From Sagittula salina (lineage in GTDB: Bacteria > Pseudomonadota > Alphaproteobacteria > Rhodobacterales > Rhodobacteraceae): a stretch of DNA of 32,911 nucleotides. The position numbers were made by a program, and so were the translations under genes. The notes below the pieces were generated by a model. The model saw only the letters and a list, made by a program, of their open reading frames with translations. It made no database searches and was not told the DNA's origin. The stretch covers positions 1 to 32,911 of the forward strand of contig NZ_JAGISH010000023.1 in NCBI RefSeq assembly GCF_017813235.1, in the 5' to 3' direction. Below are positions 26,399 to 32,911 of the stretch, piece by piece; the first letter of the stretch is position 1, and the number at the start of each line of letters is the position of its first letter.

Positions 26399-26626
26399 GT
26401 CGAATTTCCTCCCTTGAGTTCAGCCGCGAACCTGCGGCTCGACATATCTCGACCGTTCGGGTCAAGCGGTACCGACCCGGTCGAAAATTCCAGATTTTTG
26501 CGGACCTTGCCGAAGCCGCGCTTCCCCACGCAGCCCGGTCAGAGCCGGCGTCGTCCTCCCGTTTGCCGGCTGTCAGATGATTACCAGATGCGCAGTCGCC
26601 GGCGAACATTGTTACGCGATGCGACC

Positions 26627-26643
26627 TGATGTGGTTCACATCA
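26627..26643. promoter_or_regulatory. Palindromic LacI-type operator candidate 1
   Basis: TGATGTGGTTCACATCA is a 7-bp-arm palindrome (TGATGTG/CACATCA) around GTT. Its length and odd-numbered centre fit LacI-family operators. It agrees at 14 of 17 positions with the second palindrome 92 bases away. Confidence 0.65.
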
Positions 26644-26713
26644 AATCGTATCGAAAGCACGGCTAAGCCTTTTCTGACGCTGCAAAAATCACTTTGTTCA
26701 GGTTTGACTACCT

Positions 26714-26740
26714 ATTTCTGATGTATTTCGCATCAGAAAT
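26714..26740. promoter_or_regulatory. Palindromic LacI-type operator candidate 2
   Basis: A 27-base inverted repeat with perfect 10-bp arms ATTTCTGATG and CATCAGAAAT around a 7-base spacer. Its core, TGATGTATTTCGCATCA at 26719-26735, repeats the pattern of candidate 1. Centres are 92 bases apart, compatible with looping by a tetrameric regulator. Confidence 0.7.
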
Positions 26741-26835
26741 CCTGATGCGGAACGCCTCGAAAGACAGGGGCGCCACGTGTATGCTGTTCGCCACCGATGC
26801 AATGCAGATCGGGCGCTGCTCGCCGGAGAAACATC

Positions 26836-27864
26836 TTGTACGACGCAGAAAAGAGCACTCCCTGGCGCGGTCCGACAATCAGCGAGATCGCCGAAGTTGC
26901 CGGTGTCGGTTCGGCCACCGTCGACCGGGTGCTGAACAACCGCCCAGGAGTCAGCGAAAAGACCCGGCGCCGGGTGCGGGACGCCTTCGAGAAACTATCC
27001 GTCGAACGCGGCGCGGCCGACCGGCCGCTGACTTTCCGGCTCTATTGCGATTCCGGCGCGTCCTTCAATGCGCTGATGGAACAGGCTGTCGACCGGGTCA
27101 ACCGCACCTTGCCGGGCGTTCAGATCGACGGCCACTATGTTTCGACCAATCAGATGGACCCGATGCCGTTTGCCCGCAAGATCGAGGATGAGGGCGTCGA
27201 GGCGGACGGCGTCATCGTCATTGCGCGCGAACACCCGGCGATAAACCGTGCCGTGCGCAAACTGGTCGGCAACGGCCATCCGGTCGTGACGCTGACCACC
27301 GATCTTCCGTCGTCGCGGCGCCTGGCCTATGTCGGCAATGACCAATACGCCGCCGGCAGCGTCGCCGCCCAGCTGATCGGCCGGGCGCTGCCGGAAAAGC
27401 GCACCAATATCCTGCTGATGATGAGCGTCCCGTTCCGGTCGCAGCAGGAACGGGAGATGGGGTTTCGCCGGGTCTTGCGCAGCGAGTTCCCGCATCTGAA
27501 GATCGAGGAGCGCGTGACTTCGGATGACAGCACCGAAACCACCCGCGAACAGCTCGCCGCCTATATCGCGGCGCACGGCTGCCCGGCGGCCATCTACAAC
27601 CTCGCCGGGGCCAACCGCGGCGTCGCCGAGGCGCTGGAAGATCGCGGCACGACCCATGACACCATATTCGTGGGCCACGAGTTGACGCAATACTCGCGCG
27701 CGCTGCTTGAAAGCGGTGTGATGGACTATGTCATCTCGCACGATTTCACCGCCGAGGTGACGTCGGCGGCGGAGTGGATTCGCAGCCGACTGGGCGGGAC
27801 CGAGATGTCAGAACCGGCCGCGACGCAGATCTCGATTCACACCCGGTACAATTGCGGGCCCTGA
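26836..27864 (+). CDS. LacI-family transcriptional regulator divergent from the importer operon
   Basis: A 342-residue LacI-type repressor. The N-terminal helix-turn-helix (PTISEIAEVAGVGSATVDRVLNNRPGVSEKTRRRV, about residues 13-47) is followed by a periplasmic-binding-like effector domain (ADGVIVIAREHPAINRAV, RRLAYVGNDQYAAGSVAAQL, IFVGHELTQYSRALL). I propose TTG at 26836 as the start: GGAG lies eight bases before it and the helix-turn-helix follows directly, while the in-frame ATG at 26797 has no ribosome site. The most likely role is inositol-responsive control of the divergent operon through the two palindromes. Ends 19 bases from the convergent second LacI gene. Confidence 0.88.
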   Translation: MYDAEKSTPWRGPTISEIAEVAGVGSATVDRVLNNRPGVSEKTRRRVRDAFEKLSVERGAADRPLTFRLYCDSGASFNALMEQAVDRVNRTLPGVQIDGHYVSTNQMDPMPFARKIEDEGVEADGVIVIAREHPAINRAVRKLVGNGHPVVTLTTDLPSSRRLAYVGNDQYAAGSVAAQLIGRALPEKRTNILLMMSVPFRSQQEREMGFRRVLRSEFPHLKIEERVTSDDSTETTREQLAAYIAAHGCPAAIYNLAGANRGVAEALEDRGTTHDTIFVGHELTQYSRALLESGVMDYVISHDFTAEVTSAAEWIRSRLGGTEMSEPAATQISIHTRYNCGP

Positions 27865-27883
27865 GCCCCGCAGACCATCGCCG

Positions 27884-28939
27884 TCAGTCGGGAGGCGCAT
27901 CCGGCAGGTTCTGCGGGCCGTAAAGGATGATCGGGACGTCCGAGACATAGGGCGGGTTCGCGTGCACCGCACCTTCGAAACCGTAATGGTGCATCACCAC
28001 CTCCAACGCGTATTGCGCCTGAAGCTCCGGGCTTTGATCGATGGTCAGGGTCATCAGCCCGTCGCGCAGGCAGCGCCAGGTGAACCCGGTCAGCTCGTGC
28101 CCGATGAAGAGCGGGCGACGGGGCAACAAGTTCGCCGCCATCGCAGTGATCACGCCACGGTTGGCGCCCCCGGCATTGTAAAGTCCGACGGTGTCGGGGT
28201 GGCGGCGGAACGCCTCTTTCAGCTTGGCCTCGGACAACAACGGATCGTCGCCGCCGCGCACGATCTCCGCCAGCTCCAAGGTCGAGCCGTCCGAGGCAAG
28301 CTGTTCGGCGAACCCGCGGATCCGCTCGGCATGGGCCTGGAAACCTTCGTCATGGCACAGCACGATCACCTTGCCGGAGGGGTCGGCGGGCGGAACCATG
28401 TGAGCAAGAAAATAGGCCGCTGAGCGCCCGGCCTTGACGTGATCAGTTCCGGCATAGGCAAGCCGCGCCGCGCCCGGAACGTCCGAGATCAACGTCACCA
28501 CGGGGCACGTCCGGTCCTTCAACTCAGCAATGGCCTCATGGATAAGCGGGTGGTCCGGCGCACAGACGATCACCGCGTCGTATGCGCCCTTCAGCATGGC
28601 GGCGGCGACGGTTCGGGGGTCCTCATCCCCGAGTAGCGTCCGGTGAATGGCAATCGCCTTGTCGAACCGCTGGCCGAGCCGCCCGACCTCCGCCGCCATG
28701 CGTTTCAGAAGCGGCCGCTCGACCCGCGACAGGATCACGTTGACCCGGACCGTGCGGCGATAGGCCGAGGGCAGGATGCGCCGCAATCCAAGCTCGCGTG
28801 CTGCGTCGATGACCCGTATGCGAACCGCGTTGCTGACGTTGCCGCGTTCGTTGAGCACCCGGTCGACGGTCGCGGATCCGACCCCGGCCTTGACCGCAAC
28901 ATCCTGCAGCGTGACTTTGCCTGAAGCTTTTCCTGCCAT
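27884..28939 (-). CDS. Second LacI-family transcriptional regulator
   Basis: A 351-residue LacI-type protein. Its helix-turn-helix at residues 9-43 (VTLQDVAVKAGVGSATVDRVLNERGNVSNAVRIRV) contains AGVGSATVDRVLN, identical to the same segment of the neighbouring regulator. The effector domain (YDAVIVCAPDHPLIHEAI, LYNAGGANRGVI, FIGHELTGFTWR) is clearly related to but divergent from the first. It is convergent with that regulator and divergent from the hydroxylase gene, so it probably controls the hydroxylase-ferredoxin-reductase genes. A palindrome lies 34 bases upstream of its ATG. Weak ribosome site (GAAAG close to the ATG), so the start is less certain. Confidence 0.88.
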   Translation of the reverse strand: MAGKASGKVTLQDVAVKAGVGSATVDRVLNERGNVSNAVRIRVIDAARELGLRRILPSAYRRTVRVNVILSRVERPLLKRMAAEVGRLGQRFDKAIAIHRTLLGDEDPRTVAAAMLKGAYDAVIVCAPDHPLIHEAIAELKDRTCPVVTLISDVPGAARLAYAGTDHVKAGRSAAYFLAHMVPPADPSGKVIVLCHDEGFQAHAERIRGFAEQLASDGSTLELAEIVRGGDDPLLSEAKLKEAFRRHPDTVGLYNAGGANRGVITAMAANLLPRRPLFIGHELTGFTWRCLRDGLMTLTIDQSPELQAQYALEVVMHHYGFEGAVHANPPYVSDVPIILYGPQNLPDAPPD

Positions 28940-28972
28940 CTTTCAAATGTTTGGCTTCGCCGTCCCATAGCG

Positions 28973-28990
28973 TTGATGGAATTCAATCAA
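28973..28990. promoter_or_regulatory. LacI-type operator candidate between LacI-2 and the hydroxylase gene
   Basis: TTGATGGAATTCAATCAA is an 18-base near-perfect palindrome centred on GAATTC with one mismatched pair. It carries the same TGATG and ATCA ends as the palindromes at 26627 and 26719 but with an even-numbered centre. It sits 34 bases before the LacI-2 start and 155 before the hydroxylase start. Confidence 0.55.
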
Positions 28991-29145
28991 TATGCTCCGC
29001 GACAGGCTGTCAATTGGCGGTGTATGGATCTTGCAGGCGCCGGACGCGCTACGGCCAAACATTCGATCACTTCGAGCACATCGCCCCAAAGGCAGTCAGC
29101 CGCGCCTTGCGGCAGGTGGCAAAGGGGGGCACCGTGGAGGATATC

Positions 29146-30168
29146 ATGGACGACACGCTATACGGAACCCGCGACAAACGCGGCAACTGGCACCCGAACA
29201 ACCCGCTGGAAACTGGCGGTCTGTTCCGCTGGCCCTTCAGCCTGCGGGCGTTCATCGCCTGGCTGCCGGGCTATTTCCTGCCGCACAACGTGATCTTCAT
29301 GGCCTTCGGCATCGGTTTCTGGTTCTGGCTCACGCCGTCGCGCGAGACTTTGGAGACCCTCTCCTGGGGCTGGGCGCTTTACATCCTGGTGCGCAACGCC
29401 CTGACCGTGGTGGTGATCTACGGCGCGCTGGAACTCTGGCTTTATGTCAGACGCGTCCAGAACGACCGCTTCAAGTACAACGGCAAATTCCCGGGCGAGC
29501 ATCCCTCGGAAGTGTTCCTGTTCAAGAGCCAGAACCGCGACAATATCCTGCGCACCTTCGGCACCGGCCTGCCGATCTGGTCGGCCTACGAGGTGCTGAT
29601 GCTGCATGCCTGGGCCAACGATTTCGGCCTCTGGACAACCTTCGGCGACAACCCGGTCTGGCTGGCGGTCTTCTGGCTGGTGATCCCGCTTGTTCACGAG
29701 GCCCATTTCTTCTGCATCCACCGGCTGATCCACACGCCCTGGCTCTACAAGCACGTCCATTCCGTGCACCACAACTCGATCAACCCGTCGCCCTGGTCTT
29801 CGCTGTCGATGCATCCGGTCGAACACCTGCTCTACTGGTCCGACAGCCTGATCCACCTGATCCTGCCGTCGCATCCCGTGCTGCTGCTCTATCACCTTCA
29901 CGTCACCGGCACCGGCGCCGTTGTGGGCCACATCGGCTTTGACAAGATCGAGACCGTCGAGGGCAAGGCCGTCGATACCCACGCCTACGCCCACTACCTG
30001 CATCACAAGTATTTCGAGGTGAACTATGGCGACGGAGCGGTGCCCTTGGACAAGCTCTTCGGCACCTGGCACGACGGCTCGAATGAGGCCGACGAGGCGA
30101 TGAAGGTCCGCTTCCGCGCCAAGAAGGAGCGCGTGAAGGCCAGGAAGGCCGCGACACCGGCCCAGTGA
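29146..30168 (+). CDS. Membrane di-iron hydroxylase, sterol desaturase/fatty acid hydroxylase superfamily
   Basis: A 340-residue integral membrane oxygenase of the PF04116 type. Histidine clusters that would bind two irons are visible: HEAHFFCIHRLIH (184-196), HVHSVHH (203-209), HPVEH (223-227) and HYLHH (283-287). Hydrophobic spans lie at about 34-64, 74-100 and 170-185. Such enzymes insert oxygen from O2 using electrons from a ferredoxin, which is encoded just downstream. The start at 29146 (MDDTLYGTRDKRGNW) has GGAGG six bases upstream; the open frame extends back to 28951 without similarity. By analogy with rhizopine MocD it may hydroxylate or demethylate an inositol derivative; a lipid substrate remains the main alternative. 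Confidence 0.85.
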   Translation: MDDTLYGTRDKRGNWHPNNPLETGGLFRWPFSLRAFIAWLPGYFLPHNVIFMAFGIGFWFWLTPSRETLETLSWGWALYILVRNALTVVVIYGALELWLYVRRVQNDRFKYNGKFPGEHPSEVFLFKSQNRDNILRTFGTGLPIWSAYEVLMLHAWANDFGLWTTFGDNPVWLAVFWLVIPLVHEAHFFCIHRLIHTPWLYKHVHSVHHNSINPSPWSSLSMHPVEHLLYWSDSLIHLILPSHPVLLLYHLHVTGTGAVVGHIGFDKIETVEGKAVDTHAYAHYLHHKYFEVNYGDGAVPLDKLFGTWHDGSNEADEAMKVRFRAKKERVKARKAATPAQ

Positions 30169-30216
30169 ACGCGGCCAGACCACCCCCCAAAGACACTCTT
30201 GAAGAGGAGACCCACC

Positions 30217-30528
30217 ATGGCCGACTGGATCGACGCCTGCGCCGCCACCGCCATCGACGAAGAGGACGTGATCCGTTTCGATCACGGAACGCGCACCTTC
30301 GTTATCATCCGCGATCACAAGGACAACTATTACTGCACCGACGGGCTTTGCACCCACGAAGAGGTTCATCTTGAGGACGGTCTGGTGGTGGAAAACACCA
30401 TCGAATGCCCCAAGCACGCCTCGATCTTCAATGCCGCGACCGGCGAAGTCGATACGCCCCCGGCCTGCGAGAACCTGCACACCTATCCGACCAAGGTCGA
30501 AGGTGGCCGGGTCTTCGTCGAAATCTGA
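30217..30528 (+). CDS. MocE-like Rieske [2Fe-2S] ferredoxin
   Basis: A 103-residue Rieske-type ferredoxin. The cluster motif is CTHEEVHL with a CxH, then CPKHAS with CxxH, 18 residues apart, giving two cysteine and two histidine ligands. The C-terminal LHTYPTKVEGGRVFVEI is the usual end of the fold. It would carry electrons from the reductase encoded next to the hydroxylase encoded before it. The ATG at 30217 has AAGAGGAGACCC upstream; an in-frame ATG at 30199 is too early. The spacing to the hydroxylase stop is 48 bases, consistent with one operon. Confidence 0.9.
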   Translation: MADWIDACAATAIDEEDVIRFDHGTRTFVIIRDHKDNYYCTDGLCTHEEVHLEDGLVVENTIECPKHASIFNAATGEVDTPPACENLHTYPTKVEGGRVFVEI

Positions 30529-30568
30529 GCCCGCGCCGACTGCGCTCATCCAAGCAAGGAACTGAGCC

Positions 30569-31760
30569 ATGACAGCAATCATGATCATTGGCGCGGGAGA
30601 ATGCGGCGTGCGCACGGCCTTTGCCCTGCGCGAGCAGGGCTTTGACGGCACCGTCACGCTGATCGGAGCCGAGACGGCTCTGCCTTGCGAACGTCCGCCG
30701 CTCTCCAAAGACCCGAGTGCCGCGCCCCGACCGATTCGGCCGGAGGCGGCCTATGCGGAACAGGGAATCGACCTTCGGTTGGGGTTCAGGTGTCGCGCGT
30801 CGACACGACGCGCCGTTCCGCGGTCATGGGCGACGGCGAGACGCTGGGCTATGACAAACTGCTCCTGGCAACCGGCGCGCGCGCCAGGGTGTTTCCGGGG
30901 ATGGAGGGTTGCCTGACGCTGCGGTCCGACCGGGATGCTGCTGCCATCCACACGCGCCTGACGCCCGGTGCGCGTATCGGCATCATCGGCGGCGGCTTCA
31001 TCGGCCTGGAACTGGCCCCCACCGCCCGCAATGCCGGGGCCGAGGTCACGGTGATCGAGGCCGGCCCGCGCCTGCTGGGTCGGGCCGTGCCGGAAGAGAT
31101 CGCGGCTGTGGTCAGTGATCGGTACGCGGCGGAAGGTGTCAGGCTGCGCACCGGAACAGGAGTTGCCGCGGCGTATGCGCAAAGGATCACTCTTCAGGAC
31201 GGCAGCGTTCTCGACTTCGACGCCGTCATAGCGGGTGTCGGCGCGCTCGCTGCCCGAGACAGCGCTGGCCGAGGCGGCGGGGATCGCCGTCGACAATGGC
31301 ATCGTCGTGGATGGACAGTTTCGCACCTCTGACCCGAACGTCTTTGCCGCCGGCGATTGCTGTAATTTCCAATGGAAAGGTGCGCGCGTGCGTCTGGAAA
31401 GCTGGAAGGCAGCGCAGGATCAGGGCGCACATGTGGCGGTGGCGATGCTGGTAGGCGCGGACGCCTATGCCAAGGTGCCGTGGTTCTGGTCCGACCAGTA
31501 CGACCTGACGCTGCAGGTGGCGGGGATGTTCGACATGACCCGCGCAGGCATCCGCCGCGAGACACGCGACGACACGGCCATCGTCTTCCAGTGCGATGCC
31601 GCCGGTCACCTCATCGCCGCGGCGGGGATCGGGCCAGGCAATGCCGTCGCCAAGGATCTGCGCATCCTCGAAAAAGCTGATCGAACGCGGTGTGCAGGTT
31701 GGTCCCGACGCATTGGCCGACCCGTCCCAGAACCTCAAGCGCCACCTGAAAGCCGCCTGA
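30569..31760 (+). pseudogene. MocF-like FAD/NAD(P) ferredoxin reductase broken by three frameshifts
   Basis: Three frames together spell one ferredoxin reductase of about 395 residues. Frame one: AIMIIGAGECGVRTAFALRE (FAD site), CERPPLSKD. Frame two: YDKLLLATGARARV, IGIIGGGFIGLELA (NAD site). Frame three: DPNVFAAGDCCNFQW (second FAD segment), VPWFWSDQYDLTLQVAG. The breaks are at about 30781-30785 (one G missing from a run), about 31245-31250 (an apparent 4-base insertion, CTCG) and about 31671-31675 (one extra A in a run). After the last break the correct frame continues KLIERGVQVGPDALADPSQN to a TGA at 31758-31760. It follows the ferredoxin gene with AAGGA before its ATG. Confidence 0.85.
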
Positions 31761-31779
31761 TCCGGCACCGGAGAGACCG

Positions 31780-31836
31780 ATGTACCACAACCGCCCGCAC
31801 GTCGAAGACATCCGCGCTATGAAGAAGCGTGGCGAC
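31780..31836 (+). pseudogene. 5' remnant of a further gene in the hydroxylase operon
   Basis: After GGAGAGACCG an ATG opens MYHNRPHVEDIRAMKKRGD, which reads like the authentic start of a cytoplasmic enzyme (a PanB-like aldolase was the nearest pattern that came to mind, not established). After about 19 codons the text turns into compositionally odd sequence antisense to a small minus-strand gene. It looks like a gene whose body was lost in a deletion or rearrangement at about 31836. The end point is approximate. Confidence 0.4.
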
Positions 31837-31899
31837 TGCCACAGCGAGGGTACCGCAGCATCCGAATTTCATCGTGAGCCGAAGCCGGCCGGCTCGGCG

Positions 31900-32157
31900 C
31901 TACATCATAGACGTCTCGCCGTGCTCAAGCTCGACGGTGTAGCCGAACTTGCGAAGAAGGTTGTCAGCTTCGATGCGGAGTCGCTGGCGCAGATCGCGGT
32001 CATCGCTCAAGCCATGAACTGCGACGAAGGCGATGCGTTTGTGCGGGCCGACATGCGATTGGGCGGCGATCCGAAGATGCGGCGGGTCGGGGTTCGCCAC
32101 CCGAAGCGCGGTCTCGACCCATCCCAGATGTTCGGGGCGGGGGTCCTGTGGGTACAT
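31900..32157 (-). CDS. Small protein of unknown function
   Basis: An 85-residue protein, not recognised. The start at MYPQDPRPEHLGW (32157) is backed by AAAGGAGG seven bases upstream, one of the strongest ribosome sites in the window; the in-frame ATG at 32178 lies before that site. The sequence is charged and soluble (TALRVANPDPPHLRIAAQ, LRQRLRIEADNLLRKFGYTVELEHGE), with a probable helix near residues 54-68 and no signal or membrane segment. It stands alone next to a rearrangement boundary. Possible accessory or mobile-element cargo, but no function can be assigned. Confidence 0.55.
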   Translation of the reverse strand: MYPQDPRPEHLGWVETALRVANPDPPHLRIAAQSHVGPHKRIAFVAVHGLSDDRDLRQRLRIEADNLLRKFGYTVELEHGETSMM

Positions 32158-32660
32158 GCATGAACCTCCTTTTTTCATCGGAAAGGAGTTTGGCCAAATC
32201 AGAATCTGGCGACGAAAAAAGGGACGCTCTGCTGAAGCTCACCGCTGTAAGGAAGTATGGTCCCCGTCGACCTCCTTGCACCGCGACCGATACATCTCTG
32301 GTTCAGCCTTCGTGGCAGCGTCCGGAAGTGCGCCTGGCTCCCAAGGCTCCATAGTATCTCGGGAGCCGCAAACGGTTAGACGACCGCGGGTCTTTCTGCA
32401 TCCATGAGACGGAAAAAATCACTTCGCACCGAAAGGGAATTCGCGGCCATTTTTCCGTCCAGACGCAAGGTCGGAAGAACCTTTTTCTGCCCCCTCAGAC
32501 CAACATCGAAGGCACTGGAAAAGTTCTATCTTTCCGGGGCATAAAGTCATGAGTCGAACGAAGCAATAGTATGCGCAAAATTCACGCACCCCGATTCGGA
32601 GCACAGAATTACCGTTCAATTTCAACACCTTATGCGACCACTTTTCGCGGGGAAAGCAAA

Positions 32661-32700
32661 AGCGTGCGCACCGAAGCATAAGCGTGCGCAGACGGAGGCA
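32661..32700. repeat. Two tandem copies of a 20-base unit sharing AGCGTGCGCA
   Basis: AGCGTGCGCA occurs at 32661-32670 and again at 32681-32690, exactly 20 bases (about two helical turns) apart. The second halves of the units differ. It could be a paired protein-binding site; two copies are too few to call an iteron array. Confidence 0.5.
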
Positions 32701-32732
32701 CAGCCTCTAGGGGCTGCTTCCCAGTCATCAGG

Positions 32733-32763
32733 CAAAAGAAAACCCGCGCCGTAGCGCGGGTTT
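32733..32763 (-). terminator. Rho-independent terminator on the minus strand
   Basis: A perfect 10-bp stem AAACCCGCGC/GCGCGGGTTT with a 4-base loop. On the minus strand it is followed by TCTTTTG after the TTT of the stem, giving a T-rich tail. No minus-strand gene is recognised between it and the window edge, so it may end a transcript entering from the right or a short RNA. Confidence 0.7.
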
Positions 32764-32897
32764 CAGGAGTGTTGAGTTTTGAAGGGCGACTACTGGGGGA
32801 TCGTGGCTCGGAAGGGGCGGTCCTTCCTGAACATTGGACGTGTCGCGGTTTGATGCCGCTCCTTTGATAGCATTTACTGCAACAAAGGAGACGAACT

Positions 32898-32911
32898 ATG
32901 GGCACAGGAAG
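32898..32911 (+). CDS. Start of a gene cut by the window edge
   Basis: An ATG with AAAGGAG seven bases upstream begins MGTG and runs off the window after 14 bases. The ribosome site is strong, so a real gene is likely, but the product cannot be identified. Confidence 0.5.

Larger units (their letters stand above)
26399..26835. promoter_or_regulatory. Divergent control region between importer operon and LacI gene
   Basis: 437 bases without a gene. From left to right it holds the GGGAGG ribosome site of the binding-protein gene, a hairpin AGCCGC/GCGGCT in the putative leader near 26425, two related palindromes (listed separately) and an AT-rich block around 26680-26740. It should contain promoters for both the minus-strand operon and the plus-strand regulator; I could not place -35/-10 pairs with confidence. 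Confidence 0.6.
32158..32897. other. Gene-poor stretch at the right edge
   Basis: 740 bases with no convincing gene. The base composition is noticeably less GC-rich between about 32400 and 32660 than in the catabolic genes. It contains a 20-base tandem repeat (32661-32700), a minus-strand terminator (32733-32763) and the promoter and leader region of a plus-strand gene starting at 32898. Open frames on both strands lack family patterns and ribosome sites. Confidence 0.5.

Noticed and set aside
29158..30708. A 516-codon minus-strand open frame opposite the hydroxylase and ferredoxin
   Set aside because: The plus strand has histidine clusters, a Rieske motif and good ribosome sites; the minus frame has no recognisable domain.
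32419..32905. Two minus-strand open frames of 86 and 91 codons
   Set aside because: No ribosome site or family pattern; the second one reads straight through the terminator hairpin at 32733-32763.

Overview
The window is about 33 kb of GC-rich DNA with short intergenic gaps, many start/stop overlaps (ATGA, TGATG) and strong Shine-Dalgarno sites. The gene types (TRAP binding protein, SfsA, stand-alone MoaB/CinA-like protein, inositol operon with an IolC-DUF2090 fusion, MocE-type ferredoxin) fit an alphaproteobacterium, most likely Rhodobacterales (roseobacter group). That placement is inferred from gene content only. No rRNA, tRNA or CRISPR array was seen.

Layout. 1-1118: two decayed mobile-element remnants, an IS3-type element and a frameshifted zinc-ribbon transposase-like gene. 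1456-6675: a Tat-exported metallo-beta-lactamase-fold protein facing an orphan TRAP binding protein, then a PfpI/DJ-1 protein, a LysR regulator and a metallophosphoesterase, with clear rho-independent terminators after the TRAP, PfpI and LysR genes. 6682-9670 (minus strand): a compact run of MoaB/CinA-like, GNAT, AhpD-like and OmpA-like genes. sfsA is divergent from that run at 9722-10429. 10430-11622: a scar of nested remnants (IS3 orfB piece, probable IS5-type end, frameshifted tyrosine recombinase).

11623-26398 (minus strand) is an almost complete inositol catabolic locus. In transcription order it has an ABC importer (binding protein, permease, ATPase), a second Gfo/Idh dehydrogenase, two TIM-barrel isomerases, iolG, iolC-DUF2090, iolD, iolE and iolB. 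Past a convergent LysR gene lies the (methyl)malonate-semialdehyde dehydrogenase gene mmsA/iolA. Together these would import an inositol, oxidise or epimerise it to 2-keto-myo-inositol, and take it to acetyl-CoA and a triose phosphate. The mmsA/iolA frame carries an in-frame amber codon at codon 85.

26836-28939 holds two convergent LacI-family regulators that share an identical 13-residue DNA-recognition segment. Both flanking promoter regions contain palindromes built on TGATG/ATCA half-sites. 29146-31760 encodes a membrane di-iron hydroxylase (PF04116 type), a MocE-like Rieske ferredoxin and a MocF-like ferredoxin reductase. The reductase is broken by three frameshifts. The three genes resemble in organisation the rhizopine mocDEF set, so the locus may once have processed an O-methylated or aminated inositol. 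The right end (31780-32911) holds a truncated gene start, a small unknown gene, a minus-strand terminator and the first codons of another gene.

Overall this looks like an accessory catabolic island bordered by mobile-element scars, with its oxygenase arm and the last pathway step apparently decaying.
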